A stretch of DNA of 58,457 nt from Roseiconus nitratireducens (lineage in GTDB: Bacteria > Planctomycetota > Planctomycetia > Pirellulales > Pirellulaceae). The notes under the pieces were generated by a model. That model worked only from the letters and a program-made list of their open reading frames with translations. It did not search any database and was not told the DNA's origin. Position 1 is the stretch's first letter, and each line of letters opens with the position of its first letter. The translations under genes were made by a program, and so were the position numbers. Shown here one piece after another: positions 34,738 to 43,069 of this stretch. The stretch is taken from NCBI RefSeq assembly GCF_008629675.1, contig NZ_VWOX01000027.1, positions 1 to 58,457 on the forward strand, written 5' to 3'.

Positions 34738-35649
34738 GTGAAGCTGTTGACTTTCGCACTGATGTCCGTGACGTGGGCATCGCTGTGCATCGCACCCGTG
34801 TTCGCAGATCAGGAAGCCGACGAGGCCGCAATCCGTCACGCGGTAGAGGCTTACGTTACCGCCTACAACAGCGGTGACGCCAAATCATTGGCGTCCCTGT
34901 GGTCACCCGAAGCCGTCTACTCCAAACCCGGCACCCAGGAGCAGGTAGTTGGGCGCGAAGCGATCGAACAGGAGTTCTCGTCCATCTTTGGAGAAAACAA
35001 TGAATCGAAGCTGGTTGTTGATTCCAAGTGGATTCAATTCATGTCACCGACGGTAGCATTGGAGAGTGGCATCGCAAGGTTGACCCGGCCAGATCAAACT
35101 GCAGAGGAGACCGAGTATTCAGCGGTCTACGTCAAGCGTGACGATGATTGGCTCTTGGATCGGGTGACGGAAAAACTGACGCCATCGATGGGGCCCAACT
35201 ATGAGCATTTGAAGGAATTGGACTGGCTGATTGGAACGTGGGTCGATGAAGACAACGATGCGCGAGTGGAAACAAAATATGCGTGGACGGCGAACCGCAA
35301 TTTCATTTCACAGATGTATTCATTGTCGATAGGCGACCAAATCGAGCATTCAGGACTTCAGGTGATCGGATGGGATCCCACCAGTAGAAGGATCAGATCG
35401 TGGACGTTCGACTCTGACGGTGGGTATGGCGAAGGGCGGTGGAAGAAAAGCGGCAAAGTTTGGCATATCATCAACCTGGGAACTTTACCAGATGGCACCA
35501 AATCCAGCTCTTCCAACATCATTAAGTACGTCGATGACGACACGTTTACCTGGCAATCTGTCAGCCGCATGTGTGACAACGAACTGCTGCCCAACGTCGA
35601 CGAAGTCGTTGTGGTGCGGCAGAAGGATTCAGCGGCGGAAACAGAATGA
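34738..35649 (+). CDS. Exported SnoaL-like (SgcJ/EcaC) protein with lipocalin-like C-terminus
   Basis: A 303-residue secreted protein. The GTG at 34738 with GGGAG about 9 nt upstream gives the signal peptide MKLLTFALMSVTWASLCIAPVFAD. Residues 27-150 form a SnoaL/DUF4440-type cone fold (AIRHAVEAYVTAYNSGDAKSLASLWSPEAVY). Residues 165-300 look like a DUF1579-type calycin domain (LKELDWLIGTWVDEDND, then WDPTSRRIRSWTFDSDGG). Such proteins bind or isomerise small hydrophobic ligands. It is the second gene of the sigma-54 operon, 38 bp after the ABM gene. Confidence 0.82.
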   Translation: MKLLTFALMSVTWASLCIAPVFADQEADEAAIRHAVEAYVTAYNSGDAKSLASLWSPEAVYSKPGTQEQVVGREAIEQEFSSIFGENNESKLVVDSKWIQFMSPTVALESGIARLTRPDQTAEETEYSAVYVKRDDDWLLDRVTEKLTPSMGPNYEHLKELDWLIGTWVDEDNDARVETKYAWTANRNFISQMYSLSIGDQIEHSGLQVIGWDPTSRRIRSWTFDSDGGYGEGRWKKSGKVWHIINLGTLPDGTKSSSSNIIKYVDDDTFTWQSVSRMCDNELLPNVDEVVVVRQKDSAAETE

Positions 35650-35730
35650 TCATTCAGGATCTGCAATTCTCATCAGGAAGATATCGTTGTTGACGAACTG
35701 AACAACTGTATGTGTTAGGGATCTAATCCG

Positions 35731-37056
35731 ATGAATCGTTTGATACTTTTTGTGGCTGTCGTAGCGATCGGTTTTTGGAGTTCAACCGAAGCGGTCGCTC
35801 GTGGAGGTCGCGGAGGTGGAGGGTTTCGGGGTGGTGGCGGGGGGATGCGAGGCGGTGGGTTTTCACGACCCTCGATCAGCCGGACGCCGTCGATGAGTCG
35901 CCCCAGCTATTCACGCCCCAGCTATTCACGCCCCAGCGTCTCGCGTCCAAGTTATTCCCGTCCCAGTGTCTCCCGTCCCAGTGTTTCGCCTCCCCGGGTC
36001 AGCTCACGTCCAAGCGGTTCGCGTCCGTCGTCTCCCGGCACCGGCTCGCGTCCGGGAGTCGCTTCTCGTCCCGGCGTTGCGACCCGACCGAGTCAAGGCC
36101 GGCCACCTAATTCCAATGAGCTGCGGAACTTCCTCGATCTGCCGAGTGGTGCGAGGCCTAGTCAATTGCCGTCCTCAGGACGCGGCAATTTAGCTGGCAG
36201 CATTGCCGGAGGCGTTGCCGGCGGAGTGGCCGGAAGTGCCGCTGCTGATTTTCTTCGCGACTCCGGCCCGCGACCGGAGACCCGGCCTGCCGAACGTCCC
36301 GGCATCGCCGAACGCCCCGGAATCGCCGAACGCCCCGGTGCTGGTGACCGACCATTCGCCAGTAGTCGTCCCGAGCGGATCGAGAATCGTGGCGACCGCC
36401 AGGAGATTCGACAGGATCGGCGTGACCAGATCCGCGACCAGATCGACGATACGCCGTTACGCGATTTCTGGTCGGATCATCCTCTCTGGGGTGCCTGGGC
36501 GATTACGCGACCGTATCGATGGGCTGCCTGGGGAGGCGTCACCGGCTGGGTGGACTACGGATGGACGGAACCGGTGTCCTACAACTACGGCGAGAACGTT
36601 TACTACGAAGATGGTTCCGTCTACTACGGCGACGAGGTCGTTGCCACCGAGGAGGAATATGCCCAGCAAGCGGAAGCGATCGTTGCGAGTGCGCCCGAGG
36701 TTGCCCCCGATCAGGCCGAATGGATGCCGCTGGGTGTCTTCGCGCTAACTCCCGACGGACAGGAATCGGGTCCTGAACCGACATTGTTCTTGCAACTGGC
36801 GATTAGCAAGCAAGGGATTATTTCAGGGACTCTGAACAACACCGCCAACGATACCACGCAAACCATCGAAGGAATGGTGGACAAGAATTCGCAGCGTTCC
36901 GCTTGGAACGTGGAGGGCAAGTCGCGGCCAATTATGGAGACCGGCATCGTGAACCTGACGAAGGACACCGCACCTGCGCTGGTCCATTTTGCCGACGAAA
37001 CGACACAGCAATGGTTGTTGGTTCGGCTGGAAGACCCGGAAGGCCAGCAAGAATAA
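35731..37056 (+). CDS. Exported Ser/Pro-repeat protein of planctomycete type
   Basis: A 441-residue exported protein: signal MNRLILFVAVVAIGFWSSTEAVA, a Gly/Arg-rich patch, then 5-residue repeats [Y/V]SRPS (about residues 55-95). An RPG-rich region with ERPGIA repeats follows a glycine-zipper-like segment (SIAGGVAGGVAGSAA). The ordered middle is WSDHPLWGAWAITRPYRWAAWG with VYYEDGSVYYGDE. A C-terminal domain (MPLGVFALTPDGQ) ends near residue 441. Planctomycete relatives carry misleading protocadherin-like names. The role may be envelope or cell wall related. It overlaps the RND adaptor start (TAATG), tying it to the efflux genes. Confidence 0.8.
   Translation: MNRLILFVAVVAIGFWSSTEAVARGGRGGGGFRGGGGGMRGGGFSRPSISRTPSMSRPSYSRPSYSRPSVSRPSYSRPSVSRPSVSPPRVSSRPSGSRPSSPGTGSRPGVASRPGVATRPSQGRPPNSNELRNFLDLPSGARPSQLPSSGRGNLAGSIAGGVAGGVAGSAAADFLRDSGPRPETRPAERPGIAERPGIAERPGAGDRPFASSRPERIENRGDRQEIRQDRRDQIRDQIDDTPLRDFWSDHPLWGAWAITRPYRWAAWGGVTGWVDYGWTEPVSYNYGENVYYEDGSVYYGDEVVATEEEYAQQAEAIVASAPEVAPDQAEWMPLGVFALTPDGQESGPEPTLFLQLAISKQGIISGTLNNTANDTTQTIEGMVDKNSQRSAWNVEGKSRPIMETGIVNLTKDTAPALVHFADETTQQWLLVRLEDPEGQQE
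35890..36005 (+). repeat. 15-bp in-frame tandem repeats
   Basis: Imperfect 15-nt units encoding [Y/V]SRPS, for example TATTCACGCCCCAGC, repeated about seven times inside the exported Ser/Pro protein. Some neighbouring units are identical, suggesting slippage-driven length change. A shorter set encoding ERPGIA lies at about 36291-36345. Confidence 0.8.
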
Positions 37057-38327
37057 TGGAGCGCTCAATGTTGCAGATGAAATCAACCATGACCGCGACG
37101 ATATTCCTCGCGGCTGCTACCGCGATTGTGTTCGGGTGTGCCGAACCGCAGGCGGAGCCTGCCCCCATTCGTCCCGTTCGCACCGTCAAAGTCGGAGACC
37201 TGTCGGCGATCAGCGGGCGTCAGTTCCCGGGACGTGCATCGGCAAAGAATGAGGTAGAGCTTTCCTTTCAAGTCGCCGGTCCGCTTGTCTCGCTGCCAGT
37301 GGACGTGGGATCGGTTGTCAAAAAAGGTGATGTGATTGCCGCGATCGATCCCCGGGATTTTGAAACGGCTCTTGCCAGCAACCAAGCAAACTTGGATCGC
37401 GCGAAAGCAAATCTTCTGGCTTTGGAGAGCGGTGCTCGTCCGGAAGAGATTTCGCAGTTGAAGCTGGATGTCACCCAGGCCGAAGCGTCTTACGAACAAG
37501 CCGTTGCGGAACATGAGCGAAGTGAGAGACTGATCAAAGTCGGCGGCGTGTCGCAATCGGATTTTGACCTCTCGTTGGCACGCAAAAAGCGAACCGCTGC
37601 CGAAGTGGAGGACGCGAAGGAGGCGCTGAACATTGGAATGAAAGGGGCCCGCCAGGAAGACCTGGATGCCAAACGAGCGGAAATACGTGCACTGGAGGCC
37701 TCGGTCGAAGCCGCGAAGAACCAACTCGATGACGCGACACTGAAAGCACCCTTTGACGGTGAGATTTCTGCTCGCTACGTCGATAACTTCCAGCGAGTGC
37801 AAGCCAAGCAACCGATCGCACGATTGGTCGACATCTCGGAGATCGAAGTGACGGTCCAGGTTCCGGAATCCCTGATCGGCCTTGTTCCTCAGGTCAAGTC
37901 GGTGGTTTGCCGTTTCGATGCGTTTGCTGATCGCGACTTTGTCGGCAAGGTCATCAGGATAGGCAGGGAAGCGTCGCCGACCACGCGAACCTATCCCGTG
38001 ACGGTTGAGATCAGCCAACCCGAAGACGCCAGGATCTTGCCAGGCATGGCTGCCACGATCCGGAACCGCGTCGAAGACGATGGAGAATCGGAAACCGGGG
38101 AATTGATCGTTCCTCCTAGCGCGGTCTTTACAGCACCCGAAGACGACAGCCAGACCTTTGTTTGGGTCTTCGACGACGGCACCGGCAAAGTTTCGCGGCG
38201 ACCCGTGGAGACCGGCGAACTGACACCCGTCGGACTCAAGATTGATCAAGGACTGGAGGTCGGTGAGCGGGTTGTGACCTCGGGTGTGAATTCTCTGCGT
38301 GAGGGTCAAGTGGTCAAACTGCTATGA
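37056..38327 (+). CDS. RND efflux periplasmic adaptor (HlyD/MFP family)
   Basis: A 423-residue membrane-fusion protein. Its start shares one base with the upstream stop; the alternative ATGs at 37068 and 37077 lie closer to the signal. The signal ends in a lipobox (AIVFGCAEP), so it is probably an inner-membrane lipoprotein. The barrel-sandwich half opens with RQFPGRASAKNEVELSFQVAGPLVSLPVDVGSVVKKGDVIAAIDPRDF. An alpha-hairpin follows (LDRAKANLLALESGARPEEI, then ASVEAAKNQLDDATLKAPFDGEI). The beta-barrel and membrane-proximal domains end the protein. It works with the RND pump 83 bp downstream. No outer-membrane channel is encoded in the operon. Confidence 0.93.
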   Translation: MERSMLQMKSTMTATIFLAAATAIVFGCAEPQAEPAPIRPVRTVKVGDLSAISGRQFPGRASAKNEVELSFQVAGPLVSLPVDVGSVVKKGDVIAAIDPRDFETALASNQANLDRAKANLLALESGARPEEISQLKLDVTQAEASYEQAVAEHERSERLIKVGGVSQSDFDLSLARKKRTAAEVEDAKEALNIGMKGARQEDLDAKRAEIRALEASVEAAKNQLDDATLKAPFDGEISARYVDNFQRVQAKQPIARLVDISEIEVTVQVPESLIGLVPQVKSVVCRFDAFADRDFVGKVIRIGREASPTTRTYPVTVEISQPEDARILPGMAATIRNRVEDDGESETGELIVPPSAVFTAPEDDSQTFVWVFDDGTGKVSRRPVETGELTPVGLKIDQGLEVGERVVTSGVNSLREGQVVKLL

Positions 38328-38410
38328 ACCTGTCAGCGGTTTGTGAACGCGTGTGAAAGACTCTTTCGATCAACTTCTTAACCAATACTCGATTACTCGA
38401 TGATGCATTC

Positions 38411-41400
38411 ATGAATCTGGCTGAGATATCCATCGAGAAACGCGCGATTACCTATTTCGGCATCGCGCTGATCGTTGTTGGGGGCGTCTTCTGTTACTTC
38501 CAACTCGGGCAGTTAGAAGATCCTGAGTTTTCCGTCAAAACCGCGGCCATCACGACCACTTACCCCGGGGCCAGCGCCGAACAGGTGGAACTCGAGGTTA
38601 CTGACCGGCTGGAAACGAAATTGCAAGAGATGACGGAACTGAAGAACGTCTACTCCAATTCGCGACCTGGCCTGTCCATCATCAAGGTAGATATCAAGAG
38701 CAACTATTGGTCCGAGCGATTGCCGCAGGTTTGGGACGTTCTGCGAAAGAAAGTGGCCGACGTTGAACCGTCACTCCCGCCTGGCGCTGGCAAGCCGAAG
38801 ATCGGTGATGACTTCGGGTACGTCTTCGGTTTCTTGCTGGCTGTCAGCAGCGACGGATTCAGCTACGCAGAATTAGAGAATTACGTCAAGGAGATGCGGA
38901 AGGAGTTGAGTGTCGTCAAGGGCGTGGCCCGTGTCGACCTGTGGGGCGTTCAGGAAAAACGAATTTATTTGGACGTGTCCTCAGCACGATTGGCCGAACT
39001 CAATCTCACACCGGCTCAATTCATTCAGACGTTGCAGTCGCAAAACATGGTCGTTGACGCCGGGCACGTCGATTACCAGACGCAGCGGATGCGAGTGTCG
39101 CCGACCGGTGCGTTTCTTACACCGGACGAGATCGGTGATTTAGCCGTTACGAGCATCGTGGATGGCCAAAATGAGATTATCCGCATTCGCGATTTGGCGA
39201 CCGTGAATGTCGGCTACGTTGACCCGCCCAACCATTTGTTGCGGCACAACGGGCGGCAAGCGATCGCCCTGGCAATTGCGCCGGCAGGGGGAGAGAACGT
39301 CGTTCAGGTCGGCTCGCGGATTGATCATCGGATCAATGAATTGTTGGCCGAACTACCTGTCGGAATCAATGTTGAGCGTATTTCTTGGCAATCTGATCAA
39401 GTCAGCGAATCAATTCGGGCCTTCATGATCAGTCTGATCGAAGCCGTTGCAATCGTTCTGGCTCTGCTAGCGGTGACGATGGGGATTCGGCCAGGCATCA
39501 TCATCGGCATCAGCGGCTTGGTGTTTCCGATCCTGGGCACCTTCATCGTGATGGCAATCTGGGGAATCGATCTGCACCGAATCTCGCTCGGTGCGTTGAT
39601 CATCGCGATGGGCATGATGGTCGACAACGCAATTGTGGTCACCGACGGAATCATGGTCCGCATCGCTCAGGGCATGGATCGCAAACAGGCTGCGATCGAG
39701 GCAGCTGGCGGACCAGCAGTTCCACTGCTGGGCGCAACCGTCGTCGCCTTCATGGCGTTCTTTCCGATCTTCGCTTCGACTTACGATACGGGAGAGTATG
39801 CGGGGAGTTTGTTTACCGTTGTGGCCATCTCGCTGCTGTTGAGCTGGGTCTTTTGCCAAACCATTGCGCCACTGCTGTGTATCGCGATGCTACCTGAACC
39901 GAAAGCGGGTCAAGCTGCGACCGATCCTTACCAGGGCAAGCTCTATCGGTCTTTCCGCAATCTGCTCGGATGGACGATTCGATATCGACTGTTATTCCTA
40001 GGTAGTATGGTCGGATTTCTGGCCATCGCCATGATCGGCTTTCGTTGGGTACCGCAGCTGTATTTCCCGGACTCCAGTCGTCTGCAGGTGATGATCGACT
40101 ATTGGGCTCCCGAAGGAACACGGATTCAGCAAACGGACGCAGATTTGAAGCGGATCGAACAGTTTGTTGCGGGGCACGAAGCAACGTCGTCGGTCAGCGC
40201 GTTCGTTGGAAAGGGGCCACCCCGCTTCTACCTACCCGTCAGTGCGGAAGACCCAAACACCTCGTACGCCCAAATTATCGTCAACACCAAGTCGCTTGAC
40301 GGAGTCAACCAACTTGTCGCTGACACCGATGCCTGGGTCAAGGAGAACGTACCAGAAGCGATGGTGCGCGTGCGCAAATATGCTGTCGGCGCGTTCGACG
40401 ACTGGAAGATCGAAGCCCGCTTCAGTGGCCCCGCCAATGCCGATCCAGATACGTTGCGGCAGTTAGCTGAAAAAGGCGCCAACATCCTCCGAGACACACC
40501 GTTGGCAAAGGAGGTCCGTGTCAATTGGCGTGACCGCGTCCAGGCACTTTCACCGCGGTACAACCAGGAACGTGCCCGCTGGGCCGGCGTCTCACGTGAC
40601 GACTTGGCCCGCGTCATGAAGCGTTCCTCCGATGGCGTTGTGGTCGGCCAATACCGGCAGGATGACGATTTGATTCCGATCGTGGCACGCAACGTGGAGT
40701 CCGAACGACAGCAAGCGGCGACGTCCTTGGACGAATTGCTGGTCACGCCGAAGCTCGCGACCCATTCGGTCCCCGTTTCGCAGGTCATCGATGGAATTGA
40801 GGTTCCTTGGGAGAACCCCATCATTTGGCGGTGGGACCGTCGTCGGGCGATCACCGTGCAATGTTCACCTAACAACGTGACCGCTCCGACGCTCCGCAAT
40901 GCAGTATTGGAACAGTTTAACGCACTCGAACTTCCACCCGGTTACCGGCTAGACTGGGACGGCGAATACTGGAGTGCGAAACAGTCCCAGGAAGCGTTGG
41001 TGCCCGGGATCGTCCCCGCCGTCGTCGTCATGCTGTTCATACTGGTCGCGCTTTTCAACAGCTTTCGGCCGATGCTGATCTGCATCGGTGTCATTCCCTT
41101 TGTCATGATCGGGATCACCAGCGGAATGCTGTTGACCCAGACTCCTTTCGGCTTCATTGCTCTGCTTGGCGCCATGAGCCTATCGGGCATGATGATCAAA
41201 AACGTCGTGGTGTTGCTGGATGAAGTGAACGCGAATCTCGGACGAGGCATGACGCCTTACAACGCAGTCGTTGAAGCAGCTGTTTCGCGTTTGAGTCCCG
41301 TGGTCAATGCGGCAGGGACAACGGTGTTAGGCGTGCTGCCAATGCTACAGGACGTTTTCTGGGTGGCCTTGGCAGTGACAATTTTTTTCGGCCTGATCGT

Positions 41401-41470
41401 CGGGGCGCTGCTGACGATGGTGATGGTGCCGACGATGTACGCGCTGCTCTACCGTATCCCTGCGGAGTAA
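38411..41470 (+). CDS. RND family efflux transporter permease
   Basis: A 1019-residue inner-membrane proton-driven pump. TM1 is ITYFGIALIVVGGVFCYFQLG, followed by the periplasmic porter region (TTYPGASAEQVELEVTDRLE and the RPGLSIIKVDI strand). TM helices 2-6 follow, with TM4 containing the proton-relay type acid in MGMMVDNAIVV. A second large loop and a repeat of the six-helix block complete it (PTMYALLYRIPAE at the end). Length and layout are normal for the family. The shared operon with the adaptor and sigma-54 control suggest export of a compound sensed by the activator. The substrate is unknown. Confidence 0.94.
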   Translation: MNLAEISIEKRAITYFGIALIVVGGVFCYFQLGQLEDPEFSVKTAAITTTYPGASAEQVELEVTDRLETKLQEMTELKNVYSNSRPGLSIIKVDIKSNYWSERLPQVWDVLRKKVADVEPSLPPGAGKPKIGDDFGYVFGFLLAVSSDGFSYAELENYVKEMRKELSVVKGVARVDLWGVQEKRIYLDVSSARLAELNLTPAQFIQTLQSQNMVVDAGHVDYQTQRMRVSPTGAFLTPDEIGDLAVTSIVDGQNEIIRIRDLATVNVGYVDPPNHLLRHNGRQAIALAIAPAGGENVVQVGSRIDHRINELLAELPVGINVERISWQSDQVSESIRAFMISLIEAVAIVLALLAVTMGIRPGIIIGISGLVFPILGTFIVMAIWGIDLHRISLGALIIAMGMMVDNAIVVTDGIMVRIAQGMDRKQAAIEAAGGPAVPLLGATVVAFMAFFPIFASTYDTGEYAGSLFTVVAISLLLSWVFCQTIAPLLCIAMLPEPKAGQAATDPYQGKLYRSFRNLLGWTIRYRLLFLGSMVGFLAIAMIGFRWVPQLYFPDSSRLQVMIDYWAPEGTRIQQTDADLKRIEQFVAGHEATSSVSAFVGKGPPRFYLPVSAEDPNTSYAQIIVNTKSLDGVNQLVADTDAWVKENVPEAMVRVRKYAVGAFDDWKIEARFSGPANADPDTLRQLAEKGANILRDTPLAKEVRVNWRDRVQALSPRYNQERARWAGVSRDDLARVMKRSSDGVVVGQYRQDDDLIPIVARNVESERQQAATSLDELLVTPKLATHSVPVSQVIDGIEVPWENPIIWRWDRRRAITVQCSPNNVTAPTLRNAVLEQFNALELPPGYRLDWDGEYWSAKQSQEALVPGIVPAVVVMLFILVALFNSFRPMLICIGVIPFVMIGITSGMLLTQTPFGFIALLGAMSLSGMMIKNVVVLLDEVNANLGRGMTPYNAVVEAAVSRLSPVVNAAGTTVLGVLPMLQDVFWVALAVTIFFGLIVGALLTMVMVPTMYALLYRIPAE

Positions 41471-41811
41471 CAACGAATTGATTTGCGACGACCCGACCTT
41501 CTTCTGTGCTGGTCCTTTAGCGAAGCTGAGACGGTACCGCTGAAAACCGTTGGCCATCGGCAAAGCAGGGTGAACCTGTACTCCAATGCGGCAAACGACA
41601 ATGTGCTGTCAATATTGCGTGCCGGGTTGGTGACGTTAGCCCATCTCTGGAGCGCCGGGGCTTCGAGCGAGCGTGAAAACGTCTGAGTGCATCACCGAGT
41701 GACAGAAGCCAAGCCGGAGTCAAACGCTGCAAATTGAAACAACCGAAAACCGATCGGCGGAGACGTCAAATTATCATTGGTGAATTCAACGCCGCCGTTC
41801 AAAATGACTCA
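41471..41811. other. Intergenic region after the RND pump
   Basis: A 341-bp gap without a convincing gene, terminator hairpin or repeat. A TTG-started frame extends the channel gene upstream to 41734 but adds only polar residues without motif. There is no -24/-12 promoter here, so the channel and following genes probably use another promoter or read-through. Confidence 0.5.
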
Positions 41812-42261
41812 ATGATCAAGTTCCTGATTTTCGCGGTGCTGTTGACCGCACTGACCGTCGCGACGCACTGTGTCGGCACTTACGCGGCGATGACGCACGC
41901 CGTTGTGTTGCACCCTGCGAAGTTTACATGGCGTTGGCTTCGGATCGTTGGAACCCAGGCGTTCGTCGTGTCAGTGTTGCTGATTGGACACCTGTGCGAG
42001 GCTGCGATCTGGGCGGCCGCTTATTGCTGGCTGGACGCGCTACCTGAATTCTCCACGGCGCTCTATTTTTCGTTAACGAGTTATTCAACGGTCGGCTACG
42101 GCGACATTCTGCTTCCGCAACCTTGGCGAATGCTTGGACCAATCGAATCCGTCGTCGGTGTACTGATGCTCGGATGGTCGACGGCCGTTATCGTCACCTT
42201 GTTGCATAACACACTCCGCGAAAACACTCAAACGCTACCGCAGGGAACGAACCATGAGTAA
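41812..42261 (+). CDS. Two-TM potassium channel family protein
   Basis: A 149-residue membrane protein with the potassium-channel pore signature TVGYGD, preceded by a pore helix (STALYFSLTSYS). TM segments lie on both sides (FLIFAVLLTALTVATHCVG near the N-terminus, FVVSVLLIGHLCEAAIWAAAYCW before the pore and VVGVLMLGWSTAVIVTLLH after it). It has no cytoplasmic regulatory domain. Its last 8 nt overlap the LOG-family gene, so the two are co-translated. Confidence 0.85.
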   Translation: MIKFLIFAVLLTALTVATHCVGTYAAMTHAVVLHPAKFTWRWLRIVGTQAFVVSVLLIGHLCEAAIWAAAYCWLDALPEFSTALYFSLTSYSTVGYGDILLPQPWRMLGPIESVVGVLMLGWSTAVIVTLLHNTLRENTQTLPQGTNHE

Positions 42262-42970
42262 TGCTGAAGATTCGACCGTCAGCCTGGCAGACGAGGACAG
42301 GGTCAAAGAGGTGCTTTCCGACGCCGTGCTGGGGCTGTGGGATGTTGTTAACAGCCTGACGCGTCTGCGACCGTCCAAGCGAGACCGATACCGGGTGACG
42401 ATTTTCGGCTCGGCCCGCGTGGAACCCGGCAGTTTCGGCTACGAAGAAACGAAACGTTGTGCCGCTGCGCTGGCTGAGATGGGCTGTGATATCATTACCG
42501 GTGGTGGACCGGGATTGATGCAGGCTGCCAACGAAGGTGCGTCAAGCGCTCCCGAACGGTCAAAGTCGATCGGTATCCGCGTCGACCTGCCATTCGAACA
42601 AGAAGTTAACTCATTCGTCAGCCAAACGTATGAACACCGGACGTTTTTTACGCGGCTGCATCAGTTCGTACTCACGTCGGATGCGTTTGTGGTTGCCCCC
42701 GGTGGTATTGGCACCGTGCTGGAGACTCTGATGGTGTGGCAATTGCTGCAGGTTCACCACCTCAGCGATACACCGCTGATACTGGTCGGCAAGATGTGGC
42801 CAGGGTTACTCGAATGGGCAAAGATCTCGATGCTGTCCACCGAACCGCCCCTCGCCAATGCTCAGGATATGCAGATCCCAATGTGTGTCGCAAACGCCGA
42901 TGAAGCACTAGCCATCATCAAAGAGCACCGTGAATCGCTGCTTCGGATTCAACCTCAGGCAGATGCCTAG
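42254..42970 (+). CDS. LOG-family (TIGR00730-like) Rossmann protein
   Basis: A 238-residue cytoplasmic protein with the lysine decarboxylase-like LOG fold. VTIFGSARV opens the Rossmann region, GGGPGLMQAANEGA and PGGIGTVLE are the two conserved nucleotide-binding and catalytic motifs, with the catalytic Glu in PGGxGTxxE. Known relatives cleave nucleoside monophosphates, including cytokinin precursors, or act on purine nucleotides. An N-terminal extension (about 48 residues) precedes the domain. The ATG overlaps the preceding channel gene by 8 nt. Confidence 0.88.
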   Translation: MSNAEDSTVSLADEDRVKEVLSDAVLGLWDVVNSLTRLRPSKRDRYRVTIFGSARVEPGSFGYEETKRCAAALAEMGCDIITGGGPGLMQAANEGASSAPERSKSIGIRVDLPFEQEVNSFVSQTYEHRTFFTRLHQFVLTSDAFVVAPGGIGTVLETLMVWQLLQVHHLSDTPLILVGKMWPGLLEWAKISMLSTEPPLANAQDMQIPMCVANADEALAIIKEHRESLLRIQPQADA

Positions 42971-43069
42971 AAGACGTGCAGCGGCCGCTCAGGGCGGTTG
43001 TCCAAAATACTGCAAGACGAGTGCCAGAACTGTTCCACACCTGTTGATTGCCAGCTAACACAGATTGCC

